DNA of 64,000 nucleotides. Origin: Triatoma infestans (taxonomy: Eukaryota > Arthropoda > Insecta > Hemiptera > Reduviidae). Below, in pieces: positions 55,375-64,000 of the stretch (within the stretch, counting starts at the first letter, position 1; every line of letters begins with the position of its first letter). The position numbers and the translations under genes are program-made. Under the pieces are notes generated by a model. The model was not told where the DNA came from. It ran no database searches and saw nothing but the letters and a program-made list of their open reading frames with translations. The stretch covers positions 96,853 to 160,852 of the forward strand of contig JAAEAF010000657.1 of the NCBI GenBank assembly GCA_011037195.1, read 5' to 3'.

Positions 55375-55685
55375 AGAGTATCAGGCTACATTACAACCGG
55401 AGTCGCCTGGTATCCGGAGGGCTCCGTTCGAGATGGCCAGGATCCCCGCCGCCAACCTCAAGCACGGTAGCTAACACCGCGTTAGGGCCCTAACTGTGTG
55501 CCCTGCATGCGTATTCCGTGTTGTTTGTGTTTGTGTGTGTGTGTGTATGTATGTGTGTGTGTGACCTCCCCTAAGAAGTGCTAATCACTTCCCCCACATC
55601 CTCTTAGTCGCCTCTTACGACATCCCGGATTTGGAGCAGGCTTATTCTGTTCCCGGTCCTGCAGGGGCTCCGTAGATATATTATT
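55375..55685 (-). mobile_element. 5' UTR of Jockey-like copy 2
   Basis: GC-rich block whose minus-strand start reads CTACGGAGCCCCTGCAGGAC at about 55675. It contains a GT/TG microsatellite at 55523-55563. It ends where AT-rich gypsy coding resumes. Confidence 0.6.
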
Positions 55686-55689
55686 TGGA

Positions 55690-57129
55690 AAAAATAAAAT
55701 ATTTGATACCCAAAATTATACCAACCAACAAATTATCAACGAACATAAGAATAAATTTAAAAAATAAACAAAATAATTACAGAAAGAATAGAAACGGAAA
55801 AACGAAAACGTCCAAAACAAATACAAACCCCGAAAACTTACCCAAAAAAAGTATACATTAAAGAACACCCTCGAAGATATAATAAAATCTCGAGCATTGC
55901 ATTCAAACCCATGAACGTAGATTCCTATAATAAAGAAAGGGGAATAATTATAACCTCGGATAATAAAAACGAAGAATAGATAAAATAAAGAAACCCCGCA
56001 TGTTTACAGATTAATAATCCTGCCCCAAATTTAGCAAGTAATTACTACACAAAATAACATTATAGAAGACTCAGCGACACTACAGGAACACTATTAACTG
56101 ACCTAGGTAAAGGTAAAATTAAATTTCTAATTACCAAATTATTATTATTACCCTTTATCTGAACTGAAAATTGAATATTTTTAAAAAACATAAAACATCC
56201 AAGAAATAGCCAGTACGATTAACGAAAAAACCACGTCGACCAGGTCTCTTGAAACTTATATAAATATATAATTATATATAAAACTTAAATATTATATAAT
56301 TATAAAAATAAATTTCAAGATAAATATAATATACTATTCCCAAATTTAAGATACCGTAGAGGATTAATTAACGGTTTCGTTCAATTATTAGTTCAATTGA
56401 ACAAATAACAGGAAATTAAGATTCATACGACCAACAAAAATATGACACGTTATTCAAACAAATCGAAGAAAATCAAAAAATACTTAATATACAAAATATT
56501 AACTATCAAAAATATATGAAAGAATTCACAGGAGAATTCAATAATAATTAATAATAAAAATTCAATAATAAATAATATTAAAACCAATAAATTAATATAA
56601 CCAATAAAAGCGAAATAATGAAATTTCACCAGTATTTAAAAGACCCTTCTGCCAAAGACATTTATTATCGAACTATTGTATTATTACAAACATTAGTACG
56701 CAATGTATTTCGCTACTAGAAGAAATTGAAGCATCACTAACATTTTGTACTATTAACACATTACACATCGATAATTAACCCAATCGCATTGATAAACCTA
56801 AGAAACAAAATCAATTTAGAATCAAAAATAAAACTAGAAAACACTCTTGAATTAAGAAAACTAATAAAACCCTTTTGTAAATTAAGTAACTTAACTAAGT
56901 AAATTACGACAATAATTATAATTATTATAAAAAGAATAATAATATTAAAATAAACAATTATACAGATATTGTATTAAATGTTAAATAAAATAAACTAAAA
57001 CTCAAAGTGGTAAAAGAAATAAAAGATATTCTATATTTGAATAATTCTTATAACTTTGTAATTCTATATATGTGTATTACTGTAATTGCATTACTTATTT
57101 TTATATGCCTTATATTTTATAACACATGT
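55690..57129 (+). pseudogene. gypsy integrase C-terminus and env-like remnant
   Basis: About 55700-55975 reads ITERIETEKRKRPKQIQT and VYIKEHPRRYNKISSIAF, the basic C-terminal part of an errantivirus-type integrase, which completes the pol gene broken at 42030. After that, frames with many stops show env-like phrases (YQKYMKEFTGEFNNN near 56505-56550; LLEEIEASLTFCTINTLHID near 56712-56775) and a membrane span in 57007-57129 (YMCITVIALLIFICLIFY). Env proteins of this group mediate membrane fusion in intact elements; this copy is heavily broken. The 3' LTR is not visible. Confidence 0.6.
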
Positions 57130-57133
57130 TTAA
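57130..57133. repeat. TTAA insertion site of piggyBac
   Basis: TTAA directly before CCCGGCAGTACACATG; piggyBac elements duplicate TTAA. Confidence 0.75.
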
Positions 57134-57345
57134 CCCGGCAGTACACATGCGGGGTCTTAAAAGACCCCAAGCAATTAAATCTATTGATAACTTTTTTTTG
57201 ACGTTGGCTACACTGTATCTTCTCAGTACCTTCTCAAAACATAACATTCGTAATATCTCTTACTTCAAAACTTACTATAACTTCTAATTTCGAAAACTAA
57301 CGTTGTTTTCATTGTTGAGGGTCGTTTAATACCCCACGTATGTAC
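57134..57345 (+). mobile_element. piggyBac left end with GGGGTC hairpin
   Basis: Starts CCCGGCAGTACACATGCGG and contains the palindrome GGGGTCTTAAAAGACCCC at 57152-57169. A second GAGGGTCGTTTAATACCCC-like inverted motif lies near 57317-57335. Such subterminal palindromes are usual in piggyBac elements. Confidence 0.7.
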
Positions 57346-57569
57346 AAAAGTTTTGTTTTTTTGAAATCGCTTTTATGAAATATTATACTGCGAAATCACA
57401 TTATTTTTTGTTATCTGCGCTTGTTTAGGTTGTTGCAGTAATATTTACAAGAACATCTATAATTTTTAAGTTATACATAAGTAATACCAGGTAATAAATT
57501 TACTTGAAATGATAATCTTTTTCAGTGATATAAAGGCTCAATTATAATTATAAGTGTAATATTTTAGTT

Positions 57570-59297
57570 ATGGATCCTTATGAACAAGAACAGGAAAGAG
57601 TGAGACAATTATTACAGGATCATATTCAAGATTTCCCTGATATAGATGATTTATCGGACTTGGACGAAGAAACTGATCATGAATCTGAACATGAAAGTGA
57701 ACCTGATAGTGAATTTCCGCTGATTCAGATGATTCACATACAGACCTGCCTACAGTCCAATCAAATAACTATTATCTCGGTAGAGATAAGATAACAAAGT
57801 GGAGAAAACAACCTCGAACAAAAGCTACTCGAACTCCCAAGCAGAATATTGTGATACATTTACCGGGAACAAAAAGGCAAGCCAAGAACTGTAAAACAGT
57901 AACTGAATGTTTTGCATTACTTATAAATGATGAGATTATTCAGAAATTGGTTGAATACACAAATATCAAAATCGATAGAACATCCGACAGAACCAATAAC
58001 ACATATAGTTACAGAACTGATGCCACAGAAATAAGGGCGATATTAGGATTGCTGTTTCTGGCAGGTTCCCTACGTTCAGGACACCAAAATTTAAGAAATT
58101 TATGGGATGAAAAATTAGGTGATAAATCTTTCGGACTACGATGGGCATAAATAGATTTTTCATTTTGCTAAAACATTTGAGATTTGATAACCTTTTAACC
58201 AGAAAAAATCGCAGAGAGTCTGATAGACTCGCAGCGGTGAGAGAAATCTTTGAAATGTTTATGACAAATTCAGTAAACTGTTACAACGTATCTGAATATT
58301 GCACAATTGATGAACAGTTAGTGCCATTCCGGGGCAGATGTCCTTTTAGGCAATACCTTCCTAGTAAACCTGCTAAATATGGCATTAAGATTTTTTCAAT
58401 GACAGATGCCAAAACATGGTACACTTATTCAATGGAAATTTACGCTGGAACCCAACCAGATGGTCCCTTCAAACTTTCAAATTGCTCTGCTGACATCGTT
58501 ATGCGATTAGTAAAAGGTGTAGAAAAAACCGGTAGAAATATAACTGCTGATAACTGGTTTACGAGTATTCCTTTAGTAAACAATTTATTACTGAAAAATT
58601 TAACATATGTTGGCACAATAAGAAAAAATAAGAAGGAATTACCCTCAGAATTTACCGCCACAAAGAATAGAAATTTGAAATCGTCTATTTTTGGATACCA
58701 AAATGATAAGACGATAGTATCATATACTCCAAAAAAAATAGAAATGTCATTCTTCTTTCAACCATGCATTTGGAAAACAATACAATTGATGAAGAAACTA
58801 CAGAAAATTTGAAATTGTAACGTTTTATAACAAAACGAAAGGGGGGGGGTTGACGTTGTAGATGAGTTATGTTCCACTTATACAACATCCAGAAAAACCA
58901 ACAGATGGACAATGGCAGTGTTTTTTAGAATTTTAGACATTGCCGGTATCAATAGCTTTCTTATATACAATGCAAATAACTCGACAACCGATTATCAAGA
59001 TTAAAATATTTACAAAACTAGGATTTAGCCTAATCAATGAAAAATTGAAAAAAAAGAGCTGCTGCTACTAATTTATCAAAGGAGATCCGGAAGAAAGCAG
59101 CTAAATATTGTGGAGTTGAACTTGATTCTACTGAACCGCTAGAGCCGCCAACAATGACTGCTAGAATGAGGTGCACGGCATGTCCAAGAACGAAAGATGT
59201 GAAAACAAAACTGTATTGTTATAAATGTAATAACATACTTTGCCAGAAACATCTGAGACAAATATGTGATGACTGTCACTTCAAAAGAAGAGAGTGA
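57570..59297 (+). pseudogene. piggyBac transposase
   Basis: 57570-57794 starts MDPYEQEQERVRQLLQDHIQ with an acidic N-terminus; a slip near 57715 moves it to the frame of 57851-58150 (EIRAILGLLFLAGSLRSGHQ). Another near 58140 leads to 58141-58812: EYCTIDEQLVPFRGRCPFRQ holds the first catalytic Asp and ITADNWFTSIPLV the second. A run of nine or so G near 58840 breaks the frame before VDVVDELCSTYTTSRKTNRW, which holds the third Asp. The C-terminal cysteine-rich domain survives near 59150-59297 (MRCTACPRTKDVKTKLYCYK, CQKHLRQICDDCHFKRRE). It catalyses TTAA cut-and-paste transposition when intact. Three frameshifts; the right terminal repeat was not found. Confidence 0.85.
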
Positions 59298-59424
59298 AGA
59301 TTCAGAGTAGATTAAACTGTTCACAATTTAACTGTTTTTTGTTGTTGTTTTTTTTCAACTTGTATAAACAGTTGATTTATTGTGTTTATTTAGGTTTATC
59401 TAAGTGTTTAGTATTGAGCACTGA
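59298..59424. other. AT-rich link after piggyBac
   Basis: Probably 3' non-coding piggyBac sequence, truncated before its right end. Confidence 0.4.
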
Positions 59425-59805
59425 GGCACGCCTACTTACCCCCACCCTATTCCAACGACCAATCATCGAACTGGCGAGCCCTTTGACAACGCCTACTTAC
59501 CCCACCACTTCCCCACCGACCAATCATAGATCTCGGTCGAAACACTTAAACCACACGTCCACTTACCCCCCACCACGGCCAATCATCGATTTCGACAAGC
59601 CCTAAACCACGCCCACTTACCCCTCACCTTTACTTATCATCCAAATCGATGACTCCATCTTCTTTGCACCCCCTCCCCTTAATCTATCATCCAATCCGAT
59701 GACTCTATTTTCTCCTTCCACTCCTTCACCTATCATCCAAATCGATGACTTAATTTCCCCCACTCCTTAAGCTATCATCTAAACCGATGACTCCATTTTC
59801 TTTCC
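59425..59805. repeat. two pyrimidine-rich minisatellites
   Basis: First block (59425-59630): about four units containing CGCCTACTTACCCC, CCACC and CCAATCATCGA. Second block (59632-59805): about four units of TATCATCCAAATCGATGACT plus a C/T-rich spacer, period about 60 bp. Strong strand asymmetry: the plus strand has very few G. Confidence 0.8.
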
Positions 59806-59859
59806 ACCTCCAACCAGACAGCTCTTCCCCACAACAAGATGGCGGAATCTAACACTGTA

Positions 59860-60250
59860 AGACACCACCCCTCTCCTGACTCAGGGCTGGAGGGGTATTT
59901 TTTATTTTTATTTTATATGAAAAAACTTGTCTTACCTGCGATTCGATCCTACAATCTTTAGGTTGGAAGTCCATCACCCTAACCACTCGGCCATAGCAGT
60001 CCTCTCGCTAGCTGTAGTTTTCAACGTACACTTCTATTCTTAACTTCCCCACCGCTCGCCATTATCACCTTACTCTGGGCAGGAGGGGAATTATGGAATT
60101 ATTTTTTATTTTATATGGAAAAAACCTGTCTTACCTGCGATTCGATCCTATAATCTTTAGGTTGGAAGTCCATCATCATTACCAGTCGACTACAATGGTC
60201 CTCTCCCTAGCTATAGTTTTCAACGTACACTTCTATCTTAACCCCCGCAC
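59860..60250 (-). mobile_element. tandem pair of tRNA-Ser-like SINE units
   Basis: Two units of about 190 bp (about 59860-60053 and 60054-60245). On the minus strand each has a tRNA-like head: TGGCCGAGTGGTTAGGGTGA (box A and D arm), GATGGACTT and GGATCGAATCGCAGG (box B) in the first unit; the second unit is more diverged in box A. The D-arm and anticodon-stem text resembles tRNA-Ser. No proper acceptor stem, so not a working tRNA gene. Confidence 0.7.
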
Positions 60251-60439
60251 TATCATAATTTTATTTCCGCTCAATCCACTCACAAAAACATAAAAACAAT
60301 ATGGCGGAGTGGCATCTAACTTTCACCACACAATCAAAATAATTATAAAAAAAAGATTGACTTACCCCTTCCAGCTCACTGCTGCTGCTGATATTAACAC
60401 GACGCGCACTTACACAGAACTGAACTCCATCCGGCAATA

Positions 60440-61345
60440 CAATGTACTATAGTAACGTTTATACCCACTCCTATGACGTCATTGCTAGTTGGGCCATGCG
60501 CATATCTGCCGCTTATAGATTAGAAATATCTATTTTATTATATTGTATAACAAAACCACTGCCTTTTGAATATATTATTCGTATGACGTCACTGCCAATA
60601 GCATTACCACTGCCTTATAGATTAAAAATATACATATTTATTACCACTGCCTTCTAGACAAATCCCCCATTCAGATAACGTCGCACAGCCTACAGTGTTT
60701 CACTGCCAATCGTAATATATCGATTATCCATATTGATTATTATCGATTTTATGAATATAATTTATTAATAAAAAACTAACAAAACCACTGCCTTTTCAAT
60801 ATATTATTCATGTGACGTCACAGCCAATAGCATTGCCAGTGCCTTCTAGACAAATTCCCCATTCAGATAACGTCACACAGCCTACAGTGTTTCACTGCTA
60901 ATCGCAATATATCGATTATCCATATTGATTATTTTCTATTTTATTTATAAAAACAACACTGCTGTTTCTACCACAACAGCTTAGTTATTGCATAATATTT
61001 TGTAATTGCTAGTTTGGGGCATGCGCATATCTGCTGCTGCCTTATTATCTAGAAATTTCGATTTTATTATATTGCATAACAAAATCACTGCCTTTTTTCA
61101 ATTATTATTCGTATGACGTCACACAGCAATAGCATTGCCACTGTTTTATTGAATAAAAATATACATATTTATTACCACTGCCTTCTAGATAATTCCCATT
61201 TCGATGACGTCGCATAGTCTATAGTGTTTTACTGTCATTCGCAAAATATCGATTGCAAATATCGATTATCCATATTGATTAATATCAATTTTACGAATAT
61301 AATTTATTATGAAGAAAAACACTATCTATTACTTCTACCACAACA
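60440..61345. repeat. complex tandem repeat with TGACGTCA octamers
   Basis: A unit of about 527 bp starts at about 60480 and again at 61007 (GCATGCGCATATCTGC shared), with an internal duplication. ATATCGATTATCCATATTGA occurs at 60717, 60909 and 61259. The palindrome TGACGTCA, a CREB/ATF-type site, occurs at 60474, 60584, 60813 and 61114. No coding capacity. Confidence 0.85.
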
Positions 61346-61439
61346 GGTTAGTTATTGCATCACTTTTTGAAATTAACCTTTGTACTAATAAAAAAAAATA
61401 TATATATACTTATATCTATTCTTACCTTAATCGCTTTGT

Positions 61440-61760
61440 ATTCTTTTGTTTATTAAACTTTGTACTCAAATGAACATAACTTGCCTATCCAGGCATGTTA
61501 GTTACTTATTAAGAAAAATGCAAAGAAACTACAATGAGTCATCCAGGAAATGATTTATTAATACTTAATCCTATTATTTAAAAATAAAACTTCGTACTCA
61601 TTACTTTTCTTGCCTGTTCGGACATGTTACCACAGGTCTTCTTAGCATGTTTCTTAATACTTAATCCTATTATGAAAAAGATTTGTATATACAATGAGTC
61701 ATCATGCATGTCTCAACATGCATCAGCCTGCATTTATTTTTCATAGTTTCTATATTAATT
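61440..61760. repeat. imperfect ~140-bp direct repeat
   Basis: CTTGCCTATCCAGGCATGTT (61479 region) and CTTGCCTGTTCGGACATGTT (61608 region), each followed by ATACTTAATCCTATTAT and CAATGAGTCATC phrases. Confidence 0.65.
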
Positions 61761-61796
61761 TTGTTTACCCCTCTTTGTTCAGCATTCGCTTTAAAG

Positions 61797-61833
61797 CTTT
61801 CTCACCACGTCAAGGTGGGGGTAATCGAGAAAG
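61797..61833. repeat. short imperfect hairpin
   Basis: CTTTCTC (61797-61803) pairs with GAGAAAG (61827-61833), with an inner CCAC/GTGG pair. Confidence 0.6.
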
Positions 61834-62097
61834 ATTTTTAATAAAATAAAATATAAGGAAATCAATAAAAACAAAAAATATTTTTTACTCATTTATTGAA
61901 ACATAATGCAAAATATTTACAGAAAAAACAGAAAACAAACTTCAAATTTAAAATAAAAATTAACTTCTTCTTAATACAAAATACAACTTAGGAAAATACA
62001 AGTATACAACTTAGGAAAATACAAGTAGACAGAGAAATGTTCACTATCGAATTTAATTTTTCTAGGTTTTGCCTTAATACACATTCAAACATTGTAC
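61834..62097. other. A-rich stretch, nothing recognised
   Basis: Contains a short direct repeat of ACAACTTAGGAAAATACAAG at about 61983 and 62007. No gene. Confidence 0.5.
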
Positions 62098-62225
62098 AAT
62101 CCATTCAAGGTTTACGGGCTTTTTACACCTCGCCAGTGACCAGCAGTCAGGTTTACGGATATTTCTACCACTCCAGTGACCGACATTCAAGGTTTGCGTG
62201 CAATTTAATGCATCGCCAGTGACCA
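62098..62225. repeat. three ~42-bp minisatellite units
   Basis: Three imperfect units, each ending in CCAGTGACC and starting near CATTCAAGGTTT, just beyond the 3' end of the next gene. Confidence 0.75.
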
Positions 62226-62239
62226 CATTCATACACACA

Positions 62240-62767
62240 TCAAGGCAAAAATATTTCTGTATCATTCCAACCAAACTTACTGTTCAGCCAGTTGTTAATG
62301 ACTTGAATTCGATACTGCGTACATTTCTCTCTACATGTGTTATGTTTAATACAGTGGTTGCTTTTTTCTACTGCTTGAAGTGAATCAATTTTCGGACAAC
62401 CATAATCTTCCAAGTTGATTACACAACAATTGTACAAATTTTGCAAGAGAAATCTTTTCTTATCATAACCCTTAACAAATACAAATTTATAGTTACAATC
62501 AATACATTTGAAAATATCTCTAATCACTTCATATTCAACTTCCCCATCATTCCATCTAATTTTATGATAATAATTTTCTAACCAATAATTAGTTCTTCTA
62601 CTTTTATCTGTTTGTTTATGTAGTATTGGGGCTTTGAATATCCAGTGCCGAACAGTTTGATAGTTATAATCAAAAAGTGATAGCTCTTTAACAATATAAC
62701 CTCCTACGCTATCCACAAAGCACTGGAAGTCAGCAATCAGTACGCCTGTCTGAGCCATACTGAACAC
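62240..62767 (-). CDS. conserved virus-like protein of unknown function
   Basis: Intact 175-codon frame, ATG at 62767 to the stop near 62240. Sequence phrases: GVLIADFQCFVDSVGGYIVK, YQTVRHWIFKAPI, RWNDGEVEYEVI, FVFVKGYDKKRFLLQNLYNC and NLEDYGCPKIDSL, with a Cys/His-rich C-terminal third. From memory of insect genomes, proteins of this type recur in many copies beside double-jelly-roll capsid-like genes. The acidic residue in the first strand and the later Asp could fit an RNase H-like or DEDD-exonuclease fold, but that is only a guess. It lies 23 bp downstream of the capsid-like gene on the same strand, as in an element transcribed leftward. Confidence 0.5.
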   Translation of the reverse strand: MFSMAQTGVLIADFQCFVDSVGGYIVKELSLFDYNYQTVRHWIFKAPILHKQTDKSRRTNYWLENYYHKIRWNDGEVEYEVIRDIFKCIDCNYKFVFVKGYDKKRFLLQNLYNCCVINLEDYGCPKIDSLQAVEKSNHCIKHNTCREKCTQYRIQVINNWLNSKFGWNDTEIFLP

Positions 62768-62789
62768 TGAGCCAACAATTCACACCTTT

Positions 62790-64000
62790 TTATACCATAC
62801 GCCGTACAATGCCAGTTAGAGGGTTATATTCTACTACCCTATCATGGGTAATAAGACAATATGCCGTTGTGTTGGGCGGGAATGGATTTTTTGATTCAAA
62901 TTCTAATCTTACATCAACTGGACCCGTTTTGATAGATTCAGACTGTTTAGAACAATCTATTACAATTAAGGGTGTTTTCTCTTTAAAATTTCGCCAGGAA
63001 GTTAGAGGTTTCATCTGTTCTCCATAATATGACATTTGAAAAGAAGCGTACATGTGATACAATAGTGCATAACGATTAGCTGAGAAATCTATGTTCAAAT
63101 CATCGTATGGGAAAGCTTTACAATTAAATAAAGTTTTACATTTGACACATTACTATGGTCAAAATGGCTAGCATTGCTTTCCACATTATTTGCTCGTTCA
63201 GTTTGAAATGCTAAAATGAGGTAGCGCGGCTTTTCCAGCTGACTTGATGTTTTCACCGACCAGATTTGTCTTTGAGTTGCCGGCAATAGTGGATAATCAT
63301 AGAGTTCCCAGCTTCTAAAACTTAGTGAAAATACCTTTTCAGATTTGAGATGACGCATAAGAGCTAATCTCTGATGTTCGTTGACGGCAACGTAGGGCAG
63401 CTTCCAGCATAGTTTCACCAATTCTATTTTACAGTTTTACGCCGCATCTTCAGCTCTCTGTCGGTTGAATTTGTAAGCGTTTCCATCTTGTCTGCTTCTA
63501 ACGAGTATCAGTTCTTGTTTAACATTGATCACAATCTTCTGATAGTCTTCACAAAATCCCAGTAGTGATGATAGAGGAATGCATAAATTAAAGTATCCTT
63601 CATTTGAAGTGATGTTCAGTGTATCACTCTGAGGATAGCACCAGCCCCAGTTTTCTATGTATTGACAGCCGTCCTTAAGTGAAACCAAGCCTTTAAGGGT
63701 GCAAGCAATTCCTGGATTTCTTACACGATCTATTTCAACGCCACTCAGTTCATATCTTATTTCATCAAATAGAAATGCAAATGCTATTGGTTAATTTTGA
63801 GGAATTTGGTATTGCTGAGCCGTCTTCCTTTAAAAACCTACCTCCAAATAGAGTAAACTTTGACTGGGTAGCGTATATAGATCTTGATGTTGTACACTTA
63901 TACGTATTTCATCACCAGACAACAGTTTTGATGATGCATAAGGGTGATGTGAATGCAATTCTATGCATTCAATTGAATTGTCGAACAGACGTCTTTCTTC
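62790..64000 (-). pseudogene. double-jelly-roll capsid-like gene, broken and cut by window end
   Basis: Minus strand, entering from beyond 64000. Pieces: about 64000-63700 (codons in two frames, one shift near 63840), 63688-63437 (ENWGWCYPQSDTLNITSNEG), 63421-63095 (SFRSWELYDYPLLPA, QLEKPRYLILAFQ) and 63098-62790 (PLIVIDCSKQSESIKTGPVD, AYCLITHDRVVEYNPLTG, ending RRMV). Frame breaks fall near 63840, 63430 and 63100. The pattern matches proteins in insect genomes annotated as double-jelly-roll-like, the fold of major capsid proteins of Polinton/adintovirus-type DNA viruses. It would form the particle shell; this copy is an endogenous relic. The clade of virus is not resolved. Confidence 0.55.

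Noticed and set aside
59425..59805. CRISPR-like array
   Set aside because: Repeats are imperfect, spacers are not unique or uniform, and the context is eukaryotic.
59936..60010. Functional tRNA-Ser gene
   Set aside because: Boxes A and B are present but no acceptor stem pairs, and the unit is duplicated with flanking SINE sequence.
61471..61650. Possible p53-type response elements (GGCATGTT and GGACATGTT)
   Set aside because: Only partial matches within a direct repeat; no spacing that fits a full site.

Overview
The window looks like AT-rich, intron-containing nuclear DNA from an insect whose genome is crowded with transposable elements. The insect assignment rests on odorant-receptor exons with the family's phase-0 intron layout (15.5-16.05 kb, and an N-terminal exon at 36.3 kb) and on the mix of R1/LOA/I/Jockey/RTE LINEs, Penelope-like elements, gypsy with env, piggyBac and hAT. 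A hemipteran is plausible, but the order cannot be fixed from this sequence. I found no rRNA gene, no intact tRNA, no CRISPR array and no complete host gene.

Layout. 0-5.6 kb: an R1-type LINE fossil, then an I-type RNase H element inserted in an older LOA-like 3' end (12-bp target duplication), then copies of a dispersed repeat with internal ~288-bp units (here called the PAL repeat). 5.7-7.3 kb: a minus-strand R1-clade element between AAT-type microsatellites. 7.8-12.1 kb: a nearly complete minus-strand two-ORF LINE with an intact ORF1. 12.8-14.1 kb: the most complete PAL copy. 14.8-18.9 kb: a MITE, a Penelope-like end with a hammerhead-like motif, and odorant-receptor 3' exons whose last intron holds a LINE reduced to ORF1 (13-bp target duplication). 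19.5-29 kb: SINEs, LINE pieces and a 1.1-kb LINE palindrome. 30-34 kb: a decayed hAT transposon. 34-35.5 kb: an RT fossil. 36.3 kb: a second odorant-receptor exon.

37-57.1 kb: one gypsy/errantivirus-like element in plus orientation (LTR, gag, pol, env). It is split inside integrase by about 13.6 kb of minus-strand elements (LINE tail, Penelope, RTE, Penelope GIY-YIG, and a Jockey-like element itself split by a LOA-like element). 57.13-59.3 kb: a piggyBac element inserted at TTAA by the env end. 59.4-62.2 kb: stacked tandem repeats, including tRNA-Ser-like units and TGACGTCA octamers. 62.2-64 kb (minus): a broken pair of virus-like genes, a conserved unknown protein and a double-jelly-roll capsid-like protein that runs off the window.

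Very few genes here are likely to work. The longest open frames are LINE ORFs; nearly all others carry frameshifts or stops. Interest lies in the nesting order, the odorant-receptor remains, the palindrome, the ORF1-only element, the PAL repeat, and the capsid-like locus beside the repeat array.
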